Positions 14,283 through 22,096 of a DNA stretch of 24,642 nt are shown piece after piece. The DNA is from a virus, in the IMG/VR virus record IMGVR_UViG_3300044701_000575, positions 1 to 24,642 of that record, one strand, 5' to 3'. The position numbers and the translations under genes were made by a program. The notes under the pieces are model-generated. The model was not told the origin of the DNA. It worked only from the letters and a program-made list of their open reading frames with translations, and searched no databases. Each line of letters starts with the position of its first letter. Within the stretch, counting starts at the first letter, position 1.

Positions 14283-15100
14283 TGGATGAGGCAGCTATAC
14301 AAGCATTTATGCAAGCTATGGGTGTTACAAGAGACCAGGCTATTGCCGCACTCAGCGCAGCATACGCCATGGGTGGCGGCACGGGAAGCGCAAATGTTTA
14401 CCTAGGCGAGAAGGTAACCAAGAAAGGCAAGAAGGCTCCAGCTAGAACGATGGCCCCTGGTGCTTCTGATGTAGCAGGTATGGGCGGACAAGCTAAAATT
14501 GTAGAAGTTAATACTAAACCTAAAGAAGATATCTATAGTGAGTTTTGGTCAAACCCGGGCACTCAGAATCAGGTAATGACCTATCTCCAACTTATGGGCC
14601 GTGCCAATGCTGGCAAGCCAGGTGCTTATGAAGTATGGAAAGATATCGTAGACCAAGCAGCTGAAATCTACAGAGGTGGCAGTGGGCCAAAGATTACCCC
14701 ATACGAACTTCTTAATATGTCAATGCAGGGCGCATCAGCTACTGACAATATTCCACAGCGTCAGATTCGTGAGTATGACAAAGGAACTCTTTCTGAAATT
14801 GCACAAGCTTTTGCTATCAAGAACAGAGGCAAGAAGCTAGATGATGCAGAGCTCCAAGAAGCCCTAGACATGGCTGATAAGATTATTCAAAAGGGTGTAC
14901 TTACAAAGACTGAACAAGTCCGTAACCCAAAGACTGGTAAGTTAGAGAATGTATCTAAGACTACCGGTGGATTTAGCCAAGAGAAGTTTGAGTCTATGCT
15001 TGGCAAGAAGTTTGAAGAAGAGACTCCAGAGCTAGTAGAACGTCGTAAAGCATTCGAAGGCCTTGACCTATTCCAGAAGATTATGGCAGGTGGAATTTAA
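14282..15100 (+). CDS. Putative internal virion protein, 272 aa
   Basis: No family recognised. A helical N-terminus (AIQAFMQAMGVTRDQAIAALSAAY) leads through a Gly/Lys-rich linker to a helical domain with NPGTQNQVMTYLQLMGRANAG and a C-terminal part rich in Lys and Glu. The gene overlaps its neighbours by one nucleotide on each side (TAATG), so it belongs with the large protein upstream and the 317-aa protein downstream as a unit. Confidence 0.65.
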   Translation: MDEAAIQAFMQAMGVTRDQAIAALSAAYAMGGGTGSANVYLGEKVTKKGKKAPARTMAPGASDVAGMGGQAKIVEVNTKPKEDIYSEFWSNPGTQNQVMTYLQLMGRANAGKPGAYEVWKDIVDQAAEIYRGGSGPKITPYELLNMSMQGASATDNIPQRQIREYDKGTLSEIAQAFAIKNRGKKLDDAELQEALDMADKIIQKGVLTKTEQVRNPKTGKLENVSKTTGGFSQEKFESMLGKKFEEETPELVERRKAFEGLDLFQKIMAGGI

Positions 15101-16053
15101 TGGCATTCCCAATTACCACAGGTAGTCAGGTTGATAGTAGCGGTGAAGGTGTTACAGTAAACATAACTGGACCAAGCACTGCTGACGTATTAAAAGCTGC
15201 CGCTTTATCAAACCCTGATATCGCAGCTCAAGTTCAAATGCTTCAGGCTCTAGCCACTCTAGGCGACAGCAAACTAGAAGAAGCTTGGAGACTATGGGAA
15301 GCTGGCGATATCGACGGCATGCGTGCTGCGATTCTTGCAAGCAATTTCTATAAGAACAACAATGCCACAGCCCGTGCTAGAATCATGGCTGAACAGTCTC
15401 AACCTGGCGCTTATCTAGATGCTCTAAACAAGTATAAACTAGAGACACGTAAGAGCCTTGTATCCTCTGGCTTAAAGATGGATGCCAAGTTATTTGATGG
15501 CTTAGCTAAGATAGCCTATAATTCAGGTATGGATGAGAATCAGCTTAAGCTACTGATTGTTAATTCTAATCTAGTTACTGGCTACGGCGGAGCAGTCCTT
15601 GGTGATACCTCGGCACTTAAGTCCTATGCCAACTCTTTTGGAGTTGGTCAGTATCTAGACAATAAGTATTGGGCCCAGAAGTCACAGGACCTATTCCTCG
15701 GCAATACCACAACTGAAGATATTCAGGATGAAGTACGCAATATTGCAGCTAGCGCTTTCCCAGGATATGCTGAACAAATTAAAGCTGGAGTTGCAATTGA
15801 CTCTTTAGCTTCAGCATACAAGGGAGCTATCGCCTCGGTACTTGAGGTTGACCCAGACTCTATTACATACCAAGACCCGAGACTTCGTGCTGCATTACAA
15901 AACGTGGGTCCAGATGGTAAGCCTGCAGTTAAACCACTATGGCAGTTCGAGCGTGAGCTTCGTATGACTCCTGAGTGGGAGAAAACTAACAACGCTAGAA
16001 CTACTATTGATAATCTTTCTTATAAGGTTATGAGTGATTGGGGTCTTATTTAA
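15100..16053 (+). CDS. Putative internal virion protein, 317 aa
   Basis: All-helical, soluble protein. Noteworthy segments are ILASNFYKNNNATARAR (about residues 79-95), LKLLIVNSNLVTGYGGAVLG in the middle, and a C-terminal motif LRMTPEWEKTNNAR...MSDWGLI, a 'TPxWxxTxxAR ... GL' ending that I associate with actinophage virion proteins from memory. No catalytic motif seen. Start and stop are both TAATG overlaps. Role inferred from position between the 1532-aa and 558-aa proteins. Confidence 0.65.
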   Translation: MAFPITTGSQVDSSGEGVTVNITGPSTADVLKAAALSNPDIAAQVQMLQALATLGDSKLEEAWRLWEAGDIDGMRAAILASNFYKNNNATARARIMAEQSQPGAYLDALNKYKLETRKSLVSSGLKMDAKLFDGLAKIAYNSGMDENQLKLLIVNSNLVTGYGGAVLGDTSALKSYANSFGVGQYLDNKYWAQKSQDLFLGNTTTEDIQDEVRNIAASAFPGYAEQIKAGVAIDSLASAYKGAIASVLEVDPDSITYQDPRLRAALQNVGPDGKPAVKPLWQFERELRMTPEWEKTNNARTTIDNLSYKVMSDWGLI

Positions 16054-17729
16054 TGAGAATCGTAGGCAGACCCGGCGACATAATGCTAGATAGCGACGCC
16101 GAAACAGGTGCTGGAACACGTAGTGGTTCTGAGTTAGACCCTAGTAGAATGACGGCTAGAGAAAGAGCCGCTCTTCGCAGAAGAACTGCTGCTGAAACCG
16201 CAGCTACAAAAGCAAGAACAAATCAAGCATTATCAGCTGCTGAAAATGCAGTAAATGAAATTAAAGCAACTGTAGGCAGTGGTGCTGCATTTAACGCAGC
16301 AGCAGCCGAAGCCGCAAAAGAAGCAGAAAATGCTTTACGTGTAGCTGAAGAGCAAGCAAAGAATGCTGAGATTGGGGAAAGTTTAGCTCAGTCAGAAGTT
16401 GATAGAGCTGCAGTAGAAGCCAGACTAAAGGCAGCACAAGAGGCTGCAGAAAAAGCAGCAGCGGAAGCTGCAGCAAAATTAGCAGCGCAAGAAGCTGCCG
16501 CAAAAGCAGCAGCGGAAAAAGCTGCAGCAGAAGCAGCGGCGGCTAAAGCTGCTGCAGATAAAGCATTAGCTGATGCAAGAGCAGCAGCAGAAAAAGCAGC
16601 TGCAGATGCAGCAAAAGCTAGCGCAGATGCTAGGGCGGCAGCAGACAGAGCGTTAGCTGAAGCAAATGCTAGAGCAGAAGCAGCACAGAAAGCAGCACAG
16701 GAAGCAGCAGCAAATGCTGCAGCCCAAGCTCAAGCAGCACAAAATATAGCTACAGCTGCTGCAGCCAATGCTAACATAAACGTAGCTGGCAATGTTCCCA
16801 CAACCGTACCAGGTCCATTTGCAACTGTTATAGGACAGCCTACTGCAGCTGATGTGGCTGTCAAGATGTATACTGAACAACAGGCTGCTGCAGAAAAAGC
16901 ATTGAACATGCAGCGTGAGTCAGTCATCGCAACCCTGACAGATAGATTTAATAAGTACAACTTACAAGGTTTGATTCCTACCATCACTCGCCTAGCGAGA
17001 GAGGGTGCTACAGAGTCAACAATTACATTAGCCTTGCAAGAAACAGATGACTATAGGCGTCGCTTTGCTGCTAATCAAGAGAGAATGAAAAAGGGTTTAC
17101 AGGTTCTCAGCCCTGCTGATTACTTAAACCTAGAAGATAGTTATCGACAAACATTACGAGCATATGGCTTGAATCAGTTCGATACAGATGCCTATGTCTC
17201 TCAGTTTATTAGTAACGACATGTCACCATCTGAGCTATCTCAGCGTGTGGCCACAGCTGTACAAAGAGTACAGAATGCTGACCCAGCTATTACCAAGACT
17301 CTTCGTGACTTCTATGGTATTGGGCAGAATGACCTAGTAGCATATGTCCTTGACCCGAACCAACAGTTCCAGAGGATTGAGCGTCAGGTAGCAGCAGCTG
17401 AGATTGGTGCTGCAGGTAAGCTACAGGGAATTGATGTAGGAGCTCCAGTTGCTGAACAGCTTGCTGCACAGGGTATTACCCAGGCTCAGGCACAAAAGGG
17501 TTATGCAACAATTGCTGACATCCTACCCACAGCTGATAAACTATCTTCAATCTATGGAGATACGATGGAGACTTACGGCTTGAAAGAAGCAGAGCAGGAA
17601 GTATTTAATACCCTTGCATCAGCTCAACGTAAGCGTCAGAGACTAACTCAAAGAGAACTTGCTGAGTTCTCAGGAGCTTCTGGTACAGCCAGAGGCTCAT
17701 TAGGCAGCCAAGTAGGCGGCCAATTCTAG
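16053..17729 (+). CDS. Ala-rich coiled-coil virion protein, 558 aa
   Basis: The start is the ATG in TAATG at 16053; an upstream TTG has no support. Residues ~45-240 form a very long Ala/Glu/Lys/Asp helix (AAEKAAAEAAAK-type repeats), predicted to be an extended coiled coil of roughly 30 nm if continuous. After a short linker (VPTTVPGP) comes a folded C-terminal domain (~255-558) with helical repeats such as SELSQRVATAVQRVQNADP and DLVAYVLDPNQQFQRIERQV. Its length and coiled coil would suit a tail-length ruler or an ejectosome tube component. Its place before the scaffold gene is unusual for a tape measure. Function is inference. Confidence 0.65.
   Translation: MRIVGRPGDIMLDSDAETGAGTRSGSELDPSRMTARERAALRRRTAAETAATKARTNQALSAAENAVNEIKATVGSGAAFNAAAAEAAKEAENALRVAEEQAKNAEIGESLAQSEVDRAAVEARLKAAQEAAEKAAAEAAAKLAAQEAAAKAAAEKAAAEAAAAKAAADKALADARAAAEKAAADAAKASADARAAADRALAEANARAEAAQKAAQEAAANAAAQAQAAQNIATAAAANANINVAGNVPTTVPGPFATVIGQPTAADVAVKMYTEQQAAAEKALNMQRESVIATLTDRFNKYNLQGLIPTITRLAREGATESTITLALQETDDYRRRFAANQERMKKGLQVLSPADYLNLEDSYRQTLRAYGLNQFDTDAYVSQFISNDMSPSELSQRVATAVQRVQNADPAITKTLRDFYGIGQNDLVAYVLDPNQQFQRIERQVAAAEIGAAGKLQGIDVGAPVAEQLAAQGITQAQAQKGYATIADILPTADKLSSIYGDTMETYGLKEAEQEVFNTLASAQRKRQRLTQRELAEFSGASGTARGSLGSQVGGQF
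16290..16770 (+). repeat. Low-complexity gcagca-type coding repeat in the coiled-coil protein
   Basis: Runs of GCA/GCT/GAA/AAA codons encoding the long Ala/Glu/Lys helix of the 558-aa protein. It is the source of many spurious reading frames on the other strand. Confidence 0.65.
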
Positions 17730-17771
17730 AATCCTGAGCGGACCGGTCGGCCCCGCCAGCGTAATAGACCG

Positions 17772-17793
17772 ATAGTAGGAGCCATACTATTTT
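17772..17793 (+). terminator. Weak terminator-like hairpin before the scaffold gene
   Basis: ATAGTA (17772-17777), 7-nt loop, TACTAT (17785-17790) followed by a short T run. The stem is AT-rich and short, so termination would be partial at most. The surrounding 17730-17847 gap also has a GC-rich stretch (GGACCGGTCGGCCC) and no gene; a separate promoter for scaffold and capsid could lie here but none matches consensus. Confidence 0.3.
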
Positions 17794-17847
17794 CCCCGAA
17801 TAGCTATGAGGCCTGCGAACTAACAACGAATAGAAAGGGTGGTTGCT

Positions 17848-18318
17848 ATGAGCAACAACTACTGGGACGACGAAGACGATGACCTAGATAACGAGCCTCA
17901 GCTCGATGGAAGTGACTTGTTAAAGAAGTTACGCAAAGCCAAGAGAGCAGATGAAAAACGTATCAAAGAACTCACAGAGCAGCTTGAGACATTTACCAAG
18001 TCGCAGCGTGAGCAGATTGTCAAGAATGTCCTAGCAAAAAAGGGTGTCAACGAAAAAGCTGCACGCCTTGTAATGAAGGACTTGGATGAAGTTAACGAGG
18101 AGACAGTATCGCACTGGCTCGATGATAACGCAGACTTGTTCGGACTCAAGGTAGCTGACGAAGCACCAGTAAGTCAACAGGACCTTGCACGGCTACGCCA
18201 GCAAGATTTCCTAACACAAGGTGCACTGACACCTGATAGAGGATTAGATTTAGACCAACGTCTGAATCAGGCAGGTTCTGCTGAAGAACTATTGTCAATC
18301 CTTCAATCACAACAATAA
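17848..18318 (+). CDS. Capsid scaffolding protein
   Basis: 156 aa from the ATG at 17848, which stands 8 nt behind AAAGGG; an in-frame GTG at 17839 overlaps that ribosome site. The protein is acidic at its N-terminus (DDEDDDLDNE), then a charged coiled coil (LLKKLRKAKRADEKRIKELTEQLE), and a short helical C-terminus (SAEELLSILQSQQ), the usual composition of phage scaffolds. It lies immediately before the major capsid gene, the standard order. It would guide procapsid assembly and then leave or be degraded. Confidence 0.82.
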   Translation: MSNNYWDDEDDDLDNEPQLDGSDLLKKLRKAKRADEKRIKELTEQLETFTKSQREQIVKNVLAKKGVNEKAARLVMKDLDEVNEETVSHWLDDNADLFGLKVADEAPVSQQDLARLRQQDFLTQGALTPDRGLDLDQRLNQAGSAEELLSILQSQQ

Positions 18319-18347
18319 TCCGTTCATAGTCAAGGAGACTAAAACTA

Positions 18348-19550
18348 ATGTCAAACCAATATACGTCAACCGCGAGCACCTCGCTCGGCGGTTCCGTTGG
18401 TGGCGCAGGTCTCGTACAGAAGGCGTATGACCGTCTTCTCGAGTTCGCTCTCCGTTCAGAACCACTAATTCGTTCTGTCGCAGATAAGCGTCCTGCCCGT
18501 CAAGCTATCCCAGGCCAGACCGTTGTACTACAGAAGTACGTCGATTTGGACCAGGTAACTGGTACACTAACAGAGACAACTGACCCAGATGCAGTTTCTC
18601 TATCAACACCTACAACTGTAACCGTAACTCTAAACGAGTACGGAAATGCAGTTCTAGTAACCCGTGCACTTGAGTTGTTCTCACTTGCAGATGTAGACCC
18701 AGCTATTGCAAACATCATTGCTTACAACCTAGCTGACTCCATCGATGCAGTTGCTATGACAACTCTTCGCTCCGGTTCAAACAACATCTTTGCTGGAAAC
18801 GCAACTGCTGTTGCTAACGTAGATGCTGCTGATACAATCGATTCAGCTGACATCCGTCGCGCTGTTGCTAAGCTACGCGCTAACAAGGCCAAGGCTCGCC
18901 GTGGCTCACTATACTGGACAGGTATCCACCCAGAAGTTTCACACGACCTTCGTGCAGAAACCGGAAACATGGGCTGGAACTTCGTACATGCACAAACATC
19001 TCCAGCTGCAGACAAGATTTGGGCAGGAGAAATCGGAGATTACGAAGGCGCATTCTTCGTAGAGTCACCACGTTTGTACAATGCTAAGTCAGGTGCAGAC
19101 CAGACTCCTCTTGCTACAACCGCTGTAACCGTTGCTGGTACATCAGCTGGCTTCACCTTCGGTGTTGCTTCAACTGCTGTTATCGCAACCCGTGCTGAGG
19201 TTGGCGACAAGATTGCTGGAACTGGTATCGCTTCAGGTGCTAAGATTACTGCAATCTCCACCTCTGGCTCAACCACAACCTTCACTGTAGATACAGCTAA
19301 CACCGGTGCAGTTACTGCAACCACAACTGTAACTGTAACTCCAGTAACTCGTGTATTCGACACAATCGTGTGCGGTGCTCAGGCTATGGCAGAAGCCGTT
19401 GCTGAAGAGCCACACATCGTTATCGGTAACGTAACTGACAAGTTGATGCGCTTCCGCCCAATGGGCTGGTACGGCGTACTAGGCTTCGCAGTTTACCGCG
19501 ACGAGGCATTGTATCGCATCACCTCTGGTTCCTCAATCGCTGCTCTCTAG
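18348..19550 (+). CDS. Major capsid protein with inserted beta-rich segment
   Basis: 400 aa, HK97-fold shell protein by inference. Residues ~24-140 resemble the N4-gp56-like capsid family: RLLEFALRSEPLIRSVADKR, GQTVVLQKYVDLD, then LNEYGNAVLVTRALELFS and NLADSIDAVAMTTL. The gene follows the scaffold, has an AAGGAG ribosome site, and uses a limited codon set, in keeping with high expression. Residues ~250-343 are a Thr/Val/Ala/Gly-rich beta segment between the canonical EGAFFVESPRLY and the FDTIVCGAQAMAEAVAEEPH region; it reads like an Ig-like or bacterial surface beta domain inserted in the capsid fold and probably projects from the shell. Confidence 0.87.
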   Translation: MSNQYTSTASTSLGGSVGGAGLVQKAYDRLLEFALRSEPLIRSVADKRPARQAIPGQTVVLQKYVDLDQVTGTLTETTDPDAVSLSTPTTVTVTLNEYGNAVLVTRALELFSLADVDPAIANIIAYNLADSIDAVAMTTLRSGSNNIFAGNATAVANVDAADTIDSADIRRAVAKLRANKAKARRGSLYWTGIHPEVSHDLRAETGNMGWNFVHAQTSPAADKIWAGEIGDYEGAFFVESPRLYNAKSGADQTPLATTAVTVAGTSAGFTFGVASTAVIATRAEVGDKIAGTGIASGAKITAISTSGSTTTFTVDTANTGAVTATTTVTVTPVTRVFDTIVCGAQAMAEAVAEEPHIVIGNVTDKLMRFRPMGWYGVLGFAVYRDEALYRITSGSSIAAL

Positions 19551-19565
19551 TTGATTGACTCTGCG

Positions 19566-19594
19566 GGGTAGGCCTTGAAACCTACCCTTCGGGG
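19566..19594 (+). terminator. Hairpin downstream of the capsid gene
   Basis: GGGTAGG (19566-19572), 8-nt loop, CCTACCC (19581-19587). An alternative stem uses CCC (19585-19587) with the following TTC-GGGG. There is no T tract. It may stabilise the 3' end of the capsid mRNA or attenuate downstream expression. Confidence 0.45.
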
Positions 19595-19616
19595 TGAGTT
19601 CACTAGAAAGGGACTT

Positions 19617-19889
19617 ATGACAACCTGGTTATTTAAAACCCCAACCGTAGAGGAAGGGCCTGCTGGTGAGCACCGTTTGTTTTACTTCTATAAAATTGAC
19701 AGAGGTATTACAATTGTACAAAAGCCTACCGGAGGATATGCACAGATTCGCTATCCTGTAGATGACGACTTGGATTTTTATCCAGCTGTATATCGTGGTG
19801 GATATTCATACGAAGTGGATGACGCAACCCGTGAGGCACTTATCAACGGTAACGTCGGAGTTACAACGGAGAACTTTACAGCACTATGA
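19617..19889 (+). CDS. Hypothetical small structural protein, 90 aa
   Basis: Start at the ATG (19617) behind AAAGGG, 4 nt away; a TTG 42 nt upstream lies inside a hairpin and is unlikely. The protein is predicted beta-rich with many aromatic residues (HRLFYFYKIDRGITIV, YAQIRYPVDDDLDFYPAVYRGGYSYEV). Location directly after the capsid gene suggests a decoration or head-completion protein. No family recognised. Its stop overlaps the next start (ATGA). Confidence 0.65.
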   Translation: MTTWLFKTPTVEEGPAGEHRLFYFYKIDRGITIVQKPTGGYAQIRYPVDDDLDFYPAVYRGGYSYEVDDATREALINGNVGVTTENFTAL

Positions 19890-20197
19890 AACATTGGGAA
19901 TATCATCCTGAGCCGGTGGACGGCTGCTTTGGGTGTAAAGGCCTAAGCATACAGATGAACGCAGGAGACGCTGACAGTCGGAAACAGATGCCGAACAAAG
20001 CGTTCAACAAAGAATTGGATGCCTACAAAGAGGCTAGAGCCCAAGGCATTCAGCCTTCTGGAACTTCAATGAAGAAGATTCAGGAAGCAGTAAAAGCTAG
20101 TGAGACATTAGGTCGGCCATATGATGCCGGTAAGATGCCACCAGCTAAAGCAATCAACAAACAATCAGCAGCGGTAATGAAAGAACTAGGAGTATAA
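19886..20197 (+). CDS. Small head-region protein with PxxxCFGCK motif, 103 aa
   Basis: ATGA-coupled to the previous gene. The N-terminus has HPEPVDGCFGCKGLSIQ, a CxxC motif with flanking His that I recall as common to small proteins near capsid genes of actinophages. The rest is basic and helical (NKELDAYKEARAQGIQPSGTS then KKIQEAVKASETLG). Could bind zinc and sit in the capsid or neck. Exact role unknown. Confidence 0.7.
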   Translation: MKHWEYHPEPVDGCFGCKGLSIQMNAGDADSRKQMPNKAFNKELDAYKEARAQGIQPSGTSMKKIQEAVKASETLGRPYDAGKMPPAKAINKQSAAVMKELGV

Positions 20198-20198
20198 T

Positions 20199-20336
20199 AT
20201 GCCAAAGGTAGGAAAGAAAGAATTCCCATACACAGCTAAGGGCAAGAAGATGGCTAAGGCTGAAGAGATGAAAATGATGAAGAAGAAGGCACCAGCTAAG
20301 AAGGCAGCCATGAAGAAGATGGGTAAGAAGAAGTAA
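20199..20336 (+). CDS. Protamine-like Lys-rich peptide, 45 aa
   Basis: The ATG lies 1 nt after the previous stop. 18 of 45 residues are lysine, with almost no acidic residues apart from three Glu. It begins MPKVGKKEFPYTAKGKK, a start I recall from small proteins of uncultured marine and freshwater phages, and ends in a histone-H1-like run (KKAPAKKAAMKKMGKKK). Likely binds DNA or neutralises it within the capsid, or is an assembly peptide. It is the first of a run of basic small genes. Confidence 0.65.
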   Translation: MPKVGKKEFPYTAKGKKMAKAEEMKMMKKKAPAKKAAMKKMGKKK

Positions 20337-20338
20337 TC

Positions 20339-20557
20339 ATGGCCAAAAGAGATGACAATTACTTCGGTAATTTATTCAAAGAAGGCGGCCAGTTTGTCAA
20401 TGCTTGGCGTAAGTCATTTGATGCTGACGCAGCAGTAGGTCCTGGTGCTAATCAAAGAGCAGTAGCTGCTCGTAAGAAGCAACAGGCAGAACAAGGCCAA
20501 TTCCTAGGAGCTCTACTACAAGGTAGACGCTACAATAAAAAGGGCAAGCAGAAATGA
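20339..20557 (+). CDS. Small basic protein, 72 aa
   Basis: The N-terminal half has aromatic and amphipathic segments (DDNYFGNLFKEGGQFVNAWRKSF); the C-terminal half is rich in Arg, Lys, Gln and Ala and probably helical (NQRAVAARKKQQAEQGQFLGALLQG), ending in a basic tail. No family recognised. It overlaps the next gene by 4 nt (ATGA) and belongs to the basic-protein run. Confidence 0.62.
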   Translation: MAKRDDNYFGNLFKEGGQFVNAWRKSFDADAAVGPGANQRAVAARKKQQAEQGQFLGALLQGRRYNKKGKQK

Positions 20558-20736
20558 AAAAGACTGCTAAGCAAAAGAAAGTTTCTAAAGTAATGCGTGA
20601 GTTCAAAGCTGGCACATTACATGCAGGCAAGGACCCGAAGGGTCCAAAGAAAGCCAAGGTAGTAAAGAACCGCAAGCAGGCTATTGCCATTGCTCTGTCT
20701 CAGGCAGGTATGGCTCGTAAGAAGAAGGGCAAGTAA
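20554..20736 (+). CDS. Small basic protein, DUF6496-like, 60 aa
   Basis: Arg/Lys-rich protein with the segment KVMREFKAGTLHAG and then KNRKQAIAIALSQAG, which I recognise from memory as the DUF6496 family pattern (VMREFK.G.L..G ... KQAIAIALS.A). Function of the family is unknown to me. Coupled to the previous gene by ATGA and followed immediately by the next ATG. Strongly positive charge suggests nucleic-acid contact. Confidence 0.7.
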   Translation: MKKTAKQKKVSKVMREFKAGTLHAGKDPKGPKKAKVVKNRKQAIAIALSQAGMARKKKGK

Positions 20737-21015
20737 ATGGCAACAGTAAGAAAGCGCCCAACTGTAGCAAGCAAGACACAGCCACAGAATATATACAATG
20801 CATTCTCCGAGTGGGCAACTCAGCAGGCTAAGTCTGGTAATGCTGCACGCATGGGAGCTAAACAAATTAAAGCAGAGAATGATGGAGCGAAACTACGTGG
20901 TAAAACTCCAAAGGTAGTAAAAGTAGATAGCAATCCAGTCAAGGCTGGAGTAACCCGCATTGGCCGCATGTCAGGCGGCGGTGCAGGTGGTATGTTCGGA
21001 ATCAAGAACCGATAA
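20737..21015 (+). CDS. Small basic protein, 92 aa
   Basis: The ATG follows the previous stop directly. A short helical region (QNIYNAFSEWATQQAKSGNAARMGAKQIKAEND) is followed by basic, Gly-rich sequence ending SGGGAGGMFGIKNR. No family recognised. It overlaps the next gene start by one nucleotide (TAATG). Confidence 0.62.
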   Translation: MATVRKRPTVASKTQPQNIYNAFSEWATQQAKSGNAARMGAKQIKAENDGAKLRGKTPKVVKVDSNPVKAGVTRIGRMSGGGAGGMFGIKNR

Positions 21016-21164
21016 TGTCGTCAGGTAAGGGCAAGGCGCATCATGGTTTTAACCCAGTTCAGATTAAAAATGGATATGTGGTGCGCCTTCGCAAAGACGG
21101 TAGAATTCAAAAGGTACTAGGAAAGTATGGTGAGTATGGAAAAGAAAGCGGACCCAAGGCTTAA
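21015..21164 (+). CDS. Small basic protein, 49 aa
   Basis: Short ORF coupled by TAATG. The product (MSSGKGKAHHGFNPVQIKN..., then GYVVRLRKDGRIQKVLGKYG) reads as a basic two- or three-stranded beta hairpin. Conservation of the coupling and the amino-acid composition like its neighbours support it as real. It overlaps the following gene by up to 38 nt in another frame. No family recognised. Confidence 0.58.
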   Translation: MSSGKGKAHHGFNPVQIKNGYVVRLRKDGRIQKVLGKYGEYGKESGPKA

Positions 21165-21426
21165 GAGAGCCGGTGTTTCAGGTTTCAATAAACCTAAGCG
21201 CACTCCTAATCACCCGACCAAGTCACATGTAGTTGTGGCTAAAGTAGGGGACAAAGTAAAGACTATTCGTTTCGGTGAGCAAGGCGCTAAGACTGCTGGT
21301 GCTCCTAAAGCTGGAGAGTCTGACAGAATGAAAAAGAAGCGTGCATCATTTAAGGCACGCCATTCAAAGAACATTGCTAAAGGAAAGATGTCAGCCGCTT
21401 ATTGGGCTGACAAGGTAAAGTGGTAA
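21127..21426 (+). CDS. Small basic protein of a phage-widespread family, 99 aa
   Basis: Start at 21127 (AGGA 4 nt before); an ATG three codons later at 21136 is possible. The body reads FNKPKRTPNHPTKSHVVVAK, then KTIRFGEQGAKTAG, then ASFKARHSKNIAKGKMSAAY. I recall this combination from a conserved small protein in many environmental phage genomes; the function is not known to me. It resembles a small beta-rich domain followed by a basic helix. TAATG coupling at its end joins it to the next gene. Confidence 0.72.
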   Translation: MVSMEKKADPRLKRAGVSGFNKPKRTPNHPTKSHVVVAKVGDKVKTIRFGEQGAKTAGAPKAGESDRMKKKRASFKARHSKNIAKGKMSAAYWADKVKW

Positions 21427-21821
21427 TGGCATACACCAATCCTGAACTTCGTGAGCGAATCAAAAAGAAAGTTATGGCCAGTAGCAAGGGCGGTAAGCCC
21501 GGGCAATGGTCAGCTCGCAAGGCACAACTTGTAGCGCAAGAATACAAGAAAGCTGGTGGTGGTTACTCTGGAAGTAAGACTAGCAAACAAAAATCTTTAA
21601 GCAAGTGGACTAAGGAAGACTGGGGTACCAAGTCAGGTAAACCTAGCACCCAAGGCGACAAAGCCACAGGGGAAAGATATCTTCCCAAGAAAGCACGTGA
21701 GAAGTTGTCAGCTTCTGAATACGCTAAGACATCAGCAAAGAAGCGCGAAGACTTACGCAAGGGTAAGCAGTTCTCTAAGCAACCTAAATCAATAGCAAAG
21801 AAAACTTCGAGGTATAGATAA
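21426..21821 (+). CDS. Small basic protein, DUF5872-like, 131 aa
   Basis: The start is the ATG in TAATG at 21426. Sequence elements GGKPGQWSARKAQLVAQEYKK, GGGYSG, KSLSKWTKEDWGTKSG and ERYLPKKAREKLSASE match my memory of the DUF5872 family, which occurs in phages, bacteria and large eukaryotic viruses and has no assigned role known to me. The protein is strongly basic throughout, with a Lys/Ser-rich tail. Last of the basic-protein run. Another TAATG-type overlap leads to the next gene. Confidence 0.7.
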   Translation: MAYTNPELRERIKKKVMASSKGGKPGQWSARKAQLVAQEYKKAGGGYSGSKTSKQKSLSKWTKEDWGTKSGKPSTQGDKATGERYLPKKAREKLSASEYAKTSAKKREDLRKGKQFSKQPKSIAKKTSRYR

Positions 21822-22096
21822 TGGCAACAGGCACAGCAGGTAGTTCATTTACTAGCGAGCTTAATCGCTTAGCTAATGGTGGCACTTATCCATCTATTCT
21901 AAATTACGTAGCACCTACTAAGGCTGCAAACGTTTATGCAGGAACTACAGGCTTAGCCTTGATTGCTGCCTTGAATAAAAAAGCAGATGCCAATCGTCAG
22001 CCGAACAACTATAAAGCTCTTGGCGGAATCTGTAATGAACTTGCAGGAACAACGAACTTATCACCGACTGACGCTTTAAGGAGCATTAACCTGTGA
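21821..22096 (+). CDS. Hypothetical small structural protein, 91 aa
   Basis: Not basic like its upstream neighbours. Contains FTSELNRLANGGTYPSI and a helical middle (AANVYAGTTGLALIAALNKKADA), ending in a loop-rich segment with ICNELAGTTNLSPTDALRSI. Coupled by TAATG to the previous gene and by a 4-nt GTGA overlap to the connector-like gene that follows, so it may be a neck or head-completion protein. No family recognised. Confidence 0.62.
   Translation: MATGTAGSSFTSELNRLANGGTYPSILNYVAPTKAANVYAGTTGLALIAALNKKADANRQPNNYKALGGICNELAGTTNLSPTDALRSINL

Noticed and set aside
16291-16987. Several minus-strand Leu- or Cys-rich frames
   Set aside because: They are antisense to the gcagca-type repeat of the 558-aa protein and have no independent signals.
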